From assembly GCA_028282625.1 (NCBI GenBank), contig JANQHP010000029.1:1-5878 (forward strand): 5,878 nucleotides of DNA. The letters are read 5' to 3'. Under the pieces are notes generated by a model, which was not told the origin of the DNA, did not search any database, and saw only the letters and a program-made list of their open reading frames with translations. The translations under genes and the position numbers were made by a program. Origin of the DNA: Rickettsiales bacterium (GTDB lineage: Bacteria; Pseudomonadota; Alphaproteobacteria; Rickettsiales; UBA8987). Shown here in pieces: positions 1-5,878 of this stretch; position 1 is the stretch's first letter, and each line of letters begins with the position of its first letter.

Positions 1-210
1 GAGCGTCCCCTCTTGCTCTTCTTCCAGCCCCGCCGTATCCAGCACGCGGCAGGGGGCCGCCCCCATCTCCATCACGCCTTCCCTGCGGTCGCGCGTTAAG
101 CCCGGCTCTGGGCTCACCAGCGCTTTTCTCTGGCCTGTCAGGCGATTAAAAAGGGTCGATTTCCCCACATTGGGCCGCCCCACCAGTGCGATCGTCAACG
201 AAGCAGGCAT
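1..210 (-). CDS. der: Ribosome-assembly GTPase Der (EngA), N-terminal 70 codons, cut by window edge
   Basis: Der is a cytoplasmic GTPase with two tandem G domains that binds the 50S subunit and is needed for its maturation. Only the start of the first G domain is present. The P-loop GRPNVGKS lies at residues 11-18, the switch I/G2 region with TRDRREG at 39-45, and the G3 motif DTAG at 58-61 followed by LEE. The second G domain and the KH-like C-terminus lie beyond the left edge. The ATG at 208-210 is preceded by a modest GGGGGTGA ribosome-binding stretch about 7 bases upstream, and the P-loop falls at the usual distance from it. The gene begins 40 bases after the degP stop with no visible terminator, so the two are probably co-transcribed. 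The sequence before the G2 threonine reads SPEPGLT where many Der proteins have a DxPGVT form, which is a mild variation. The call is secure although most of the protein is unseen. Confidence 0.95.
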   Translation of the reverse strand, partial: MPASLTIALVGRPNVGKSTLFNRLTGQRKALVSPEPGLTRDRREGVMEMGAAPCRVLDTAGLEEEQEGTL

Positions 211-250
211 CACAAATCACCCCCAGCAGCAACCACATGGCGCAGCAGGG

Positions 251-1762
251 CTACTCGTCCTTCGCCGCGTCCAAAGGCAAGGCCTGGAACAGCGTTTGCC
301 CCTCGCGCGAGACCAGCAGAAGCAGCGTCTTTCGGTCCTTCTTGCGCGCGGATTCCACCTCTTCCTCCAGCGTATCCACATCGGCCAGCGGCGTATGATT
401 GGCCGCCACCAGCACATCGCCTGCGCGCAATCCGCGCCGGTAGGCTTCCGACGTGCGCTCCACCCGCACAATCACCAAGCCTTCCACCTCTTCCCCCAAT
501 TTCCACTGCTTGCGCGCCTGCGCGTCCACCGAAGCCACCACCATGCCGAGCACCGTACGCTCTTCTTGTTCGGCATCATTGCGGCCCATTTCTTGCTCCG
601 CTTCTTCCTCTTCCAGGCGACCCACCGTCACCTCCAGCATCCGCTTTCTACCATTGCTACGTAGCAACTCAATCGCCACCTCCCCCCCAATCGGGGTTTC
701 TGCTACAATACGCGGTAAATCGCGCATGCGACGCACGCTTTTCCCGTCAAACTGGCGGATGATATCGCCTACCTCAATCCCGGCCTCTTGCGCCGGTGAA
801 TCCGCAATCACTTCCACCACCAGGGCACCATCTTCGGCGTCCGGACCGGAAAGCCCAAGGCTAAGCGCAATATCTTCGGTCACTTCCTGAATGCGTACCC
901 CAAGCCAGCCGCGTTCCACCATGCCCTTTTCTTTAAGCTGCACGATCACCGACTTGGCCATCGCCGAAGGCACGGCAAAACCAATGCCGATATTGCCGAC
1001 CCCGGCCGGCGAGTAAATGGCGGTGTTAATCCCTATCACCTCGCCCTCCAAATTAAACAAAGGTCCGCCCGAATTCCCCCGATTAATCGCGGCATCGGTC
1101 TGGATAAAATCATCGAAAGGCCCCGCATTAATATCGCGCGCACGCGCCGAAACAATCCCCGTTGTCACAGTACCGCCCAGCCCAAACGGATTGCCGATCA
1201 CCACCACCCAATCGCCTACGCGCACCACGTCCGAGTCACCAAAAGGCACAAAGGGAAGCGGCGTGTCGCTTTCAATCTTGAGCAGCGCCAGATCCGTTTT
1301 CTTGTCCGTACCGATAATGGTCGCGTCATAGCGGGTATCATCATCCAGCGTCACCGTGATCTCTTCTGCACCATCAATCACATGGTTGTTGGTGACCACA
1401 TGCCCTTCGGCGTCAATGATAAAACCTGAACCCAGCGACTGTAGCTCCTGGTCTGGCAGCATCTCAGGCTGCAAAAAATGTTTGAACAAATCGCCAAAAT
1501 GCTCAAAAGGATGCCCTTCAGGCAATTCTTCAAAGGGCAGGATCGACTCCAGATTGTTTTTCTGGGCAATCTTCTTCTTGGTCGAAATATTGACCACCGC
1601 CGGGTTTAAATCTTCCACAAGGTCGGCAAAACTCGCCGGAGGTGTTTGGATCACGGCAAACGCTGCCGGCGTGAGCAAGCCCACGCAGGCCACCACCATC
1701 AGGCCGAACGCCACAGGGGAACGGGGGGAAGAAAACGCGCAGAACAAAAAACGAAGCATCAT
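251..1762 (-). CDS. degP: DegP/HtrA (Do-family) periplasmic serine endoprotease with two PDZ domains
   Basis: This 503-residue protein is an exported ATP-independent protease, and in this family often a chaperone, that degrades misfolded envelope proteins. It starts MMLRFLF, followed by a hydrophobic segment (about 18-33) ending AAFA, so signal peptidase probably cuts after residue 36. The trypsin-like domain has a complete catalytic triad: His127 in TNNHVI, Asp157 in TDLALLKI and Ser231 in GNSGGP. PDZ1 begins near GWLGV (285-289) and runs to about 380. A Glu/Gln-rich linker (383-402) leads into PDZ2 (about 403-495). Length and layout fit two-PDZ Do proteases, so the paralogue names degQ, mucD or htrA are equally possible. 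The start is one of two adjacent ATGs (1762 or 1759). No strong Shine-Dalgarno is visible, but the next methionine would remove the basic start of the signal peptide. A promoter-like sequence lies just upstream, and der follows. Confidence 0.95.
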   Translation of the reverse strand: MMLRFLFCAFSSPRSPVAFGLMVVACVGLLTPAAFAVIQTPPASFADLVEDLNPAVVNISTKKKIAQKNNLESILPFEELPEGHPFEHFGDLFKHFLQPEMLPDQELQSLGSGFIIDAEGHVVTNNHVIDGAEEITVTLDDDTRYDATIIGTDKKTDLALLKIESDTPLPFVPFGDSDVVRVGDWVVVIGNPFGLGGTVTTGIVSARARDINAGPFDDFIQTDAAINRGNSGGPLFNLEGEVIGINTAIYSPAGVGNIGIGFAVPSAMAKSVIVQLKEKGMVERGWLGVRIQEVTEDIALSLGLSGPDAEDGALVVEVIADSPAQEAGIEVGDIIRQFDGKSVRRMRDLPRIVAETPIGGEVAIELLRSNGRKRMLEVTVGRLEEEEAEQEMGRNDAEQEERTVLGMVVASVDAQARKQWKLGEEVEGLVIVRVERTSEAYRRGLRAGDVLVAANHTPLADVDTLEEEVESARKKDRKTLLLLVSREGQTLFQALPLDAAKDE

Positions 1763-1803
1763 GGTACCAACTCAAACCGGTGTGTGACTTTCAAGGACCC
1801 TCT

Positions 1804-1832
1804 ACTATGAGCGAAAAACAAAATCTTTTCAA
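1804..1832 (-). promoter_or_regulatory. Putative degP promoter, housekeeping or RpoH-like
   Basis: Reading the minus strand, TTGAAA (plus 1827-1832) is followed after exactly 17 bases by CATAGT (plus 1804-1809). This is 5/6 and 4/6 to the sigma-70 consensus at ideal spacing. The same bases extend to CTTGAAA, 18 bases, then CTCATAG, which resembles the heat-shock sigma-32 pattern I recall for Alphaproteobacteria (CTTG, 17-18 bases, CYTATNT). The -10 lies about 40 bases before the degP ATG, leaving room for a short leader. Heat-shock control would suit this protease. The call is inferred from sequence only. Confidence 0.45.
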
Positions 1833-1858
1833 GCCACCAAAGCACCTCTTTTAATCCC

Positions 1859-1906
1859 CTCTCCCCCGCCTGTCCTCCGAAGCCTTGGCGTAGGAGGAGG
1901 GGAGAG
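1859..1906. repeat. Long imperfect palindrome with nested stems
   Basis: The outer arms CTCTCCCC (1859-1866) and GGGGAGAG (1899-1906) pair perfectly over 8 bp. Inside, TCCTCC (1873-1878) pairs with GGAGGA (1893-1898), and at the centre GCC and GGC flank only two T residues. A six-base bulge, CGCCTG (1867-1872), lies on the left arm only. Neither strand has a T-run directly after the stem, so it is a poor intrinsic terminator and looks more like a repeat-element palindrome. Confidence 0.6.
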
Positions 1907-1921
1907 AGTTAGGGCCTGTCT

Positions 1922-1946
1922 CGCCGTAGTACGCAGTACGCAGGCG
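1922..1946. repeat. 7-bp tandem duplication inside a small inverted repeat
   Basis: AGTACGC occurs twice in direct succession (1928-1934 and 1935-1941). The pair is flanked by CGCC (1922-1925) and GGCG (1943-1946), which are complementary, and GTAC-GCA-GTAC in the middle can also fold. The duplication may be replication slippage within the palindromic element. It is short, so chance is possible. Confidence 0.4.
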
Positions 1947-1968
1947 GATGAGGGGGTGTTCTTTATAA

Positions 1969-1988
1969 GCAGGGGTCTTAACCCCTGC
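1969..1988 (-). terminator. Perfect 8-bp stem, 4-base loop; possible ligA terminator
   Basis: GCAGGGGT and ACCCCTGC form a perfect 8-bp GC-rich stem around a four-base loop (CTTA on the plus strand). It lies about 97 bases past the ligA stop. On the minus strand the stem is followed by TTATAAAG, which is A/T-rich but not a true U-tract. It could act as a weak intrinsic terminator for the recN-ligA transcript, or simply be one of the palindromes of the repeat element. Termination is inferred; the stem is seen directly. Confidence 0.4.
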
Positions 1989-1996
1989 AACCCCGC

Positions 1997-2012
1997 CGGC
2001 GCATAAGCGCCG
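1997..2012. repeat. 6-bp hairpin CGGCGC-ATAA-GCGCCG
   Basis: CGGCGC (1997-2002) and GCGCCG (2007-2012) pair perfectly around the tetraloop ATAA. It sits eight bases from the end of the neighbouring stem at 1969-1988. No T-run follows on either strand. It appears to be one module of the palindrome cluster. Confidence 0.5.
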
Positions 2013-2022
2013 CGTCGCTTCG

Positions 2023-2060
2023 CTCCTAGTCGCATGCTATGAAAGCATGCTCCGAAGGAG
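2023..2060. repeat. Two-stage hairpin around GCATGCT/AGCATGC
   Basis: GCATGCT (2032-2038) and AGCATGC (2044-2050) form a perfect 7-bp stem with the five-base loop ATGAA. After an internal loop, CTCCT (2023-2027) can pair with AGGAG (2056-2060) to lengthen it. It begins about 26 bases beyond the ligA stop. The minus strand lacks a U-tract after the stem. It is either a repeat module or a structure protecting the 3' end of the ligA message. Confidence 0.5.
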
Positions 2061-2085
2061 GTACCCATGCCACCGCCTCAGCCCG

Positions 2086-4149
2086 TCACTCCTCCAACAT
2101 CGCCTGCCAGTCCGCTTCTTCCAACACCTTTACTCCCAGCGCTTCGGCCTTGCGTCGCTTCGAGCCCGCCGCCTCGCCGGCAATCACATAGTCCGTGGCT
2201 TTGGAAACCGAGCCCGCCACCTTCGCGCCCAGCGTTTCTGCCCGGGCTTTGGCCTCAGCCCGGCTCATGCCCGAAAGCGTCCCGGTAAAGACAAGCGTCT
2301 TGCCGGCCAGCGCGCCCGTAGCCGTCTCTTTTTGCGCCGGCAGCACCTGCATATGCGCCAGCAACCGGTCCAACATCGCAAGGTTCTGCGTGTCGGCAAA
2401 AAAACGCAGCAGCGAGGAAACCATCGCGTCTCCCACGCCATCAATCCCACAAAGATAGGCATAGGCTTCCCCTTCGGTATCGCCCGCCGCCTCTTGCATC
2501 GCCGCCACAAACGCCTCCATCGTCTGGTAATGCTGCGCAAGTAGCTGCGCGTTATGCTGCCCCACATGACGAATGCCAAGCGCAAAAAGCAACCGCGCAA
2601 AGGGCACCTCCGACCTTGCCCCAATCGCCGCAAAAAGCTTGGCAGCAGACTGCTCCCCCCACCCTTCCCACTGTGCCAGCGGGGTAGGAGATTCCGCGCT
2701 TCGGGCGGCAAGCGCAAACAGATCGGCCGGCTCCTTTAACCAGCCTTTTTCGTAAAAAAGCTCCACCTGCCGGGCGCCAAGCCCTTCCACGTCCACGCCC
2801 GCACGCGACACAAAATGCTTCAAACGCTCGACCGTCTGCGCCGGGCAACGTATTCCACCGGTACAGCGCAGCACCACCTCCCCTTCTTCATGCACCGCCA
2901 CGCTGCCACACGCAGGGCAGTGGGTCGGGAAGGCAAACGGCACGCTGTCTGCCGGGCGCACGCTTTTGTCCACTTCCAGCACCTGTGGGATCACATCGCC
3001 CGCACGCTGGATGGTCACCTGATCCCCTTCGCGGATATCTTTACGCAGAATTTCATCGCGGTTGTGCAGGCTCGCCCGCGAGACCACCACCCCGCCCACG
3101 GTCACAGGCTTCAGCCGCGCCACGGGCGTGAGCGCACCGGTACGCCCCACCTGAATATCAATCGCCTCAATCAGGGTTTTCGCACGCTCCGCAGGAAATT
3201 TATGCGCCACCGCCCAGCGCGGCGCACGGCTCACAAACCCCAGTCGCTCCTGCAAATCCAACCGATTCACTTTATATACCGCGCCGTCTATGTCGTAATC
3301 CAGATGCGGGCGCCGCGCAAAAAGTGCACTGTGCCACGCCACAAGCGCCTCCACCTCTTCGATACATTGATGCAGCGGGTTGGTCGCAAGGCCGAGCGCC
3401 TCAAAGCTTGCCAGCGCCTCAGCCTGGGTTGCCCCAAGCGGCGCGCTGACCTCCCCCCAGCCATAGGCAAAATAATGCAGCGGGCGCGAAGCCGTGACCT
3501 GCGGATCCAGTTGACGCAAGCTGCCCGCTGCGGCATTACGCGGGTTGGCAAAAAGCTTCAAACCCTGCGCTTCCTGCGCCGCGTTTAGTGCCGTAAAATC
3601 CTGATGCCGCATATAAACCTCGCCGCGCACCTCCACGATGTCCGGCGCTTTGCCTTGCAACCGATCGGGCAGAAAGCTTCTGGCATTTTCCGTTACATTT
3701 TCGCCCACCGCGCCATCGCCGGGCGTGGCCACCTGGGTCAGGTGGCCCTTTTCATAGCGCGCAGAAAAAGAGAGGCCATCAATCTTGGGCTCGGCGAGCC
3801 ACGTGATCGGTGCGTCCGGCGCAAGCGACAAAAAGCGACGGATACGCGTCTCATGCTCCATCACATCTTCGGTGGAAAACGCGTTGCCAAGCGAGAGCAT
3901 CGGCACCCGATGCGTCACCTTCAAAAAGCCTGCCGCAGGGGCTGCCCCCACCTCGGTCAGCGGCCCCTCTTGGGGCACCGCCTCCGGAAAGGCAGCCGCC
4001 ATCGCCTCGTAGCGCTGGCGCAGCGCGTCATATGCCGCGTCACTGATGCTGGGCGCGTCTTCCTGGTAATACCGCACATCATGCGCGGCCATCTCCTTGG
4101 CAAGGTCTGCCAGCAGATCGGCGGCCTCTTCGGTGGTCTGCGGATCCAT
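2086..4149 (-). CDS. ligA: NAD-dependent DNA ligase LigA
   Basis: LigA seals nicks in duplex DNA using NAD+, joining Okazaki fragments and completing repair. From the ATG at 4149 the protein has 687 residues, normal for the family. The Ia domain keeps the NMN-binding positions Tyr27, Asp37, Tyr40 and Asp41. The adenylated lysine is Lys122 in EPKIDG (120-125). Motif III is VRGEVYM (Glu177), motif IV DGAVYKV (Lys293) and motif V WAVAHKF (Lys317). Then follow the OB fold, a four-Cys zinc finger (Cys411, 414, 429, 435), helix-hairpin-helix repeats (about 450-590) and a C-terminal BRCT domain (about 609-687). It is complete, with all catalytic residues present. The start is uncertain: a GTG at 4170 (694 residues) overlaps the recN end and has a GGAGG four bases upstream, while the ATG has no close ribosome-binding site. 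The ATG was kept because it already supplies a full N-terminus. Confidence 0.97.
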   Translation of the reverse strand: MDPQTTEEAADLLADLAKEMAAHDVRYYQEDAPSISDAAYDALRQRYEAMAAAFPEAVPQEGPLTEVGAAPAAGFLKVTHRVPMLSLGNAFSTEDVMEHETRIRRFLSLAPDAPITWLAEPKIDGLSFSARYEKGHLTQVATPGDGAVGENVTENARSFLPDRLQGKAPDIVEVRGEVYMRHQDFTALNAAQEAQGLKLFANPRNAAAGSLRQLDPQVTASRPLHYFAYGWGEVSAPLGATQAEALASFEALGLATNPLHQCIEEVEALVAWHSALFARRPHLDYDIDGAVYKVNRLDLQERLGFVSRAPRWAVAHKFPAERAKTLIEAIDIQVGRTGALTPVARLKPVTVGGVVVSRASLHNRDEILRKDIREGDQVTIQRAGDVIPQVLEVDKSVRPADSVPFAFPTHCPACGSVAVHEEGEVVLRCTGGIRCPAQTVERLKHFVSRAGVDVEGLGARQVELFYEKGWLKEPADLFALAARSAESPTPLAQWEGWGEQSAAKLFAAIGARSEVPFARLLFALGIRHVGQHNAQLLAQHYQTMEAFVAAMQEAAGDTEGEAYAYLCGIDGVGDAMVSSLLRFFADTQNLAMLDRLLAHMQVLPAQKETATGALAGKTLVFTGTLSGMSRAEAKARAETLGAKVAGSVSKATDYVIAGEAAGSKRRKAEALGVKVLEEADWQAMLEE

Positions 4150-4160
4150 CTGTGGCAGGT

Positions 4161-5828
4161 TTAAGCGCACGGCTCCTCCAGCAATTTCCCTGCCGACTGG
4201 CGCGCCTCTTCGCTGATGGTGGCCCCCGCCAGCATGCGCGCAATTTCTTCTTTGCGATCTTCCCCGCCCAGCACCTCCACCTGGGTGAACATTTCGCCGG
4301 CAATCAGGTTTTTTTCCACCTTCAAATGATGGGTGCCATAGCCTGCCACTTGCGGCTGATGGGTCACACACAACACCTGACGCGCTTGGCTCAAATGTTG
4401 CAAGCGCTGCCCCACCGCATCGGCCACCGCGCCGCCAATGCCGGTATCAATCTCATCAAACACAAGCGTGGGCACATCCTGCACATCGCTTAGCACCGTC
4501 AAAAGTGCTAACATCACCCGCGCCATTTCCCCGCCCGAGGCAATCGCATGCAAGGGCTTTGGCGGCGTACCGGGCGCGGTACAAAGCAGAAATTGCACCT
4601 GATCCGTCCCATGGGGCCCCCATCCCTCTTCTTCCAGGGGCGTGATCTGCACCGTGAAGCTTGCCTGCTGCATCTTTAAGGGCGTAAGCTCCTTTTTAAG
4701 CGCCTCTTCCAATGTGGCCGCCGCCTTGGACCGCTTCTGATGCAGCGCTTGGCTTGCCTGCACGTACGCCTCCCGCTCCGCTTGAAGCCGCGCCTCCAGC
4801 TCAGCAATCCGTGCCTTACCGCCCTGCGTCACCTTCAACCGGCTGCTAAGCTCTTCCATTTTCTCAGGTAACTCGGCCACCTGGCACCGGTATTTCCGCG
4901 CGGCTTCCTGCAAGGCGAACAAGCGGTCTTCGGTCTGTTCCAGGCTGGCACTGTCGCCCGGCAACCCTTGGGCGGCCTGCTCCAGACCCGTGATCGCTTC
5001 GGCCACCTCAATGCTCGCACGGTCCAACGCCTCCACCACCGGCTGCAACCGCGCGGGATAAAGCGAAAGCGCCTTGTGCAGGCGTCGCTCCGCCTCGGCC
5101 AGCTGTTCCTGCACGCCCGGAGAGCCCTGCAAGGCACGGTCCACCAGGGTAATCGCCTCATGAATCGTGCTGCGCTGCTTGAGCAAGGCGCGCTGCTCCA
5201 CCAGCAGGGATTCTTCCTTTTCTTTGGGTGCGAGCAACTCCAGCTCGGCCACCGCATGTTGCAAATAGTCCTGCTCCCGCTCGGCCTGCTCCATTTCCTT
5301 GCGCGACACCTCCAGCGCCCGCACCGTTTTCTGCCAGGCCTCCCAGCAGGCACGCACCTCTCCTACCTCCTGCACCGCACCGGCATAAGCATCCACCCAC
5401 AAGCGGGGCGTGGCCCCCTGCTGCAAGGCGTGATGCCCATGTTGGGAATGGATCTGCACCAAGTGCTGACCCAAATCCTGCAGCACACGCAGGCTGACCG
5501 GCACATCGTTAATATAGGCCCGGCTTTTCCCCTCTTTGGTGATCGTGCGCCGCAACGTCAGGGAAGGCTCCTCCGGCAGATCCTGCGCCTTCAACCAGGA
5601 AGCCACGCCTGGCGACACCGGCTCAAACACAGCGCCAATCAGGCTTTTTTCCGCCCCATGGCGCACCATATCCTTGGCCGCCTTGCCCCCGGTGATCACA
5701 TGCAGCGCGTCCAGCAGGATCGACTTGCCCGCACCGGTCTCACCGGTACACACCACCAAACCCGGCGTCAGCGTGATATGCGCCCGGTCCACCAGCACAA
5801 AATGCTCCAACGTCAGCGTGCGTAACAT
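4161..5828 (-). CDS. recN: DNA double-strand break repair ATPase RecN
   Basis: RecN is a cytoplasmic SMC-like ATPase that acts early in recombinational repair of double-strand breaks, working with RecA. The 555-residue protein has the Walker A motif GETGAGKS at 29-36 and the RecN-type IHSQHGHH motif at 126-133 (IHGQHEHQ in many homologues). A long charged Glu/Gln/Leu-rich region (about 160-385) fits the coiled-coil arms. The ABC signature SGGE lies at 431-434, and Walker B LVFDEID ends at 461 with Asp458-Glu459. The family sequence FLL-T-PG-PPKPL precedes the signature. Length is normal and no motif is missing. The ATG at 5828 is preferred to the TTG one codon upstream because the AAGGAGG site lies five bases from the ATG but only two from the TTG. 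ligA follows immediately, so the two are probably one operon. Confidence 0.97.
   Translation of the reverse strand: MLRTLTLEHFVLVDRAHITLTPGLVVCTGETGAGKSILLDALHVITGGKAAKDMVRHGAEKSLIGAVFEPVSPGVASWLKAQDLPEEPSLTLRRTITKEGKSRAYINDVPVSLRVLQDLGQHLVQIHSQHGHHALQQGATPRLWVDAYAGAVQEVGEVRACWEAWQKTVRALEVSRKEMEQAEREQDYLQHAVAELELLAPKEKEESLLVEQRALLKQRSTIHEAITLVDRALQGSPGVQEQLAEAERRLHKALSLYPARLQPVVEALDRASIEVAEAITGLEQAAQGLPGDSASLEQTEDRLFALQEAARKYRCQVAELPEKMEELSSRLKVTQGGKARIAELEARLQAEREAYVQASQALHQKRSKAAATLEEALKKELTPLKMQQASFTVQITPLEEEGWGPHGTDQVQFLLCTAPGTPPKPLHAIASGGEMARVMLALLTVLSDVQDVPTLVFDEIDTGIGGAVADAVGQRLQHLSQARQVLCVTHQPQVAGYGTHHLKVEKNLIAGEMFTQVEVLGGEDRKEEIARMLAGATISEEARQSAGKLLEEPCA
4175..4179 (-). promoter_or_regulatory. 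GGAGG ribosome-binding candidate for ligA inside the recN 3' end
   Basis: On the minus strand GGAGG lies within the last codons of recN, four bases before the GTG at 4170 and 25 bases before the ATG at 4149. The spacing is short for the GTG and far too long for the ATG. If used, it favours the GTG start and translational coupling of recN and ligA. It also simply encodes Glu-Glu of recN, so it may be incidental. Confidence 0.35.
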
Positions 5829-5833
5829 CAACG

Positions 5834-5840
5834 CCTCCTT
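5834..5840 (-). promoter_or_regulatory. Strong Shine-Dalgarno of recN (AAGGAGG)
   Basis: A full AAGGAGG lies five bases before the recN ATG at 5828. It is the best ribosome-binding site among the annotated genes here, and it decides between that ATG and the adjacent TTG at 5831. Confidence 0.85.
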
Positions 5841-5847
5841 GTTGTGG

Positions 5848-5878
5848 CTAGAGCTCTTTTAAAATACGATTAAACCAG
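5848..5878 (-). CDS. Possible 3' end of an upstream gene (bamD-like tail?)
   Basis: In one minus-strand frame the right edge reads WFNRILKEL and then TAG at 5848-5850, 19 bases before the recN ATG. An aromatic-rich W(F/Y)xx...L ending is reminiscent of BamD C-termini, and bamD commonly precedes recN in Alphaproteobacteria. BamD is the outer-membrane assembly lipoprotein of the BAM complex. Only nine codons are visible, and the other two frames also end within the edge, with stops near 5870 and 5861, so both the frame and the identity are guesses. Confidence 0.3.
   Translation of the reverse strand, partial: WFNRILKEL

Larger units (their letters stand above)
1856..2066. repeat. Palindrome-rich intergenic region, probably one or two interspersed repeat elements
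   Basis: The gene-free spacer between ligA and degP holds at least four separate inverted repeats and one short tandem duplication, packed into about 210 bases. The part next to ligA (about 1969-2060) has three hairpins with short loops. The part next to degP (about 1859-1960) combines CTCTCCCC/GGGGAGAG arms with a CCCCCTCATCCGCCT stretch on the minus strand, wording that recalls intergenic repeats abundant in several alphaproteobacterial genomes. The density of palindromes suggests REP- or MITE-like elements rather than a unique regulator. No flanking target-site duplication is obvious, and a single window cannot show whether the sequence recurs. The outer limits given are approximate. Confidence 0.5.

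Noticed and set aside
170..664. 164-codon plus-strand open frame opposite der and degP
   Set aside because: It spans the opposite strands of two well-supported genes and their gap, and its His/Gln/Arg-rich product matches no family.
1859..1906. Intrinsic terminator reading of the long palindrome
   Set aside because: Neither strand has a T-run immediately after the stem, and it lies about 180 bases beyond the ligA stop, so a repeat-element palindrome is the better description.
1763..2065. Matching GGTACC at both ends of the spacer (1763-1768 and 2060-2065) as insertion-site duplication
   Set aside because: A six-base palindromic match is easily met by chance, and the surrounding bases show no terminal inverted repeats that would define an insertion.
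1763..2085. tRNA, riboswitch or small RNA gene in the spacer
   Set aside because: No cloverleaf, TPsiC-like GGTTCGAATCC or known riboswitch core was seen. The stems are simple independent hairpins.
2815..3588. 257-codon plus-strand open frame opposite ligA
   Set aside because: It is antisense to the conserved ligA core, rich in His and Arg with no motif, and a shadow of codon bias.
3604..4164. 186-codon plus-strand open frame opposite the ligA N-terminus
   Set aside because: It is antisense to the ligA adenylation domain with no family resemblance or convincing ribosome-binding site.
4150..4371. N-terminal extension of ligA to codon 761
   Set aside because: The extra 74 residues lie inside recN in another frame, are low-complexity Gly/Arg/Ala-rich, and exceed the usual LigA length.
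4968..5825. 285-codon plus-strand open frame opposite recN
   Set aside because: It lies wholly antisense to recN, which has all of its family motifs. The product is rich in His, Arg, Gln and Leu with no recognisable domain, as expected from the complement of GC-rich codons.

Overview
This window is a GC-rich stretch of bacterial chromosome with every convincing gene on the minus strand, so transcription runs from right to left. In that order it holds a possible tail of an unidentified upstream gene at the right edge, recN (DNA repair ATPase), ligA (NAD-dependent DNA ligase), a 323-base spacer full of palindromes, a degP/htrA-type periplasmic serine protease, and the first 70 codons of der (ribosome-assembly GTPase), which runs off the left edge.

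The best guess for the organism is a member of the Alphaproteobacteria. The LigA wording (AEPKIDGLSFS around the catalytic lysine, WAVAHKFPAE at motif V, HRVPMLSLGNAFS) and the Der wording (TRDRREG) match what I remember of alphaproteobacterial homologues. The recN-ligA pair is also common there, usually behind the cell-division cluster and bamD. The assignment comes from recall of protein families, not from a search, and I cannot name a genus.

recN and ligA are essentially contiguous: recN ends 11 bases before the ligA ATG, or overlaps ligA if an upstream GTG is used. They look like one repair/replication transcript. The spacer at 1763-2085 separates this pair from degP. Its ligA-proximal part carries four hairpin-forming palindromes and a 7-bp tandem duplication, and reads like one or two interspersed intergenic repeat elements. 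One of the hairpins may end ligA transcription. Its degP-proximal part carries a plausible promoter (TTGAAA, 17 bases, CATAGT) that also resembles a heat-shock (RpoH) promoter, which would suit a protein-quality-control protease. der follows degP after 40 bases with no visible terminator, so degP and der are probably co-transcribed.

All four main genes keep their expected catalytic motifs and none looks broken. I see no mobile-element gene, RNA gene, CRISPR array or unknown multi-gene system. The least ordinary part of the window is the palindromic spacer, with the small reading frames that cross or leave it.
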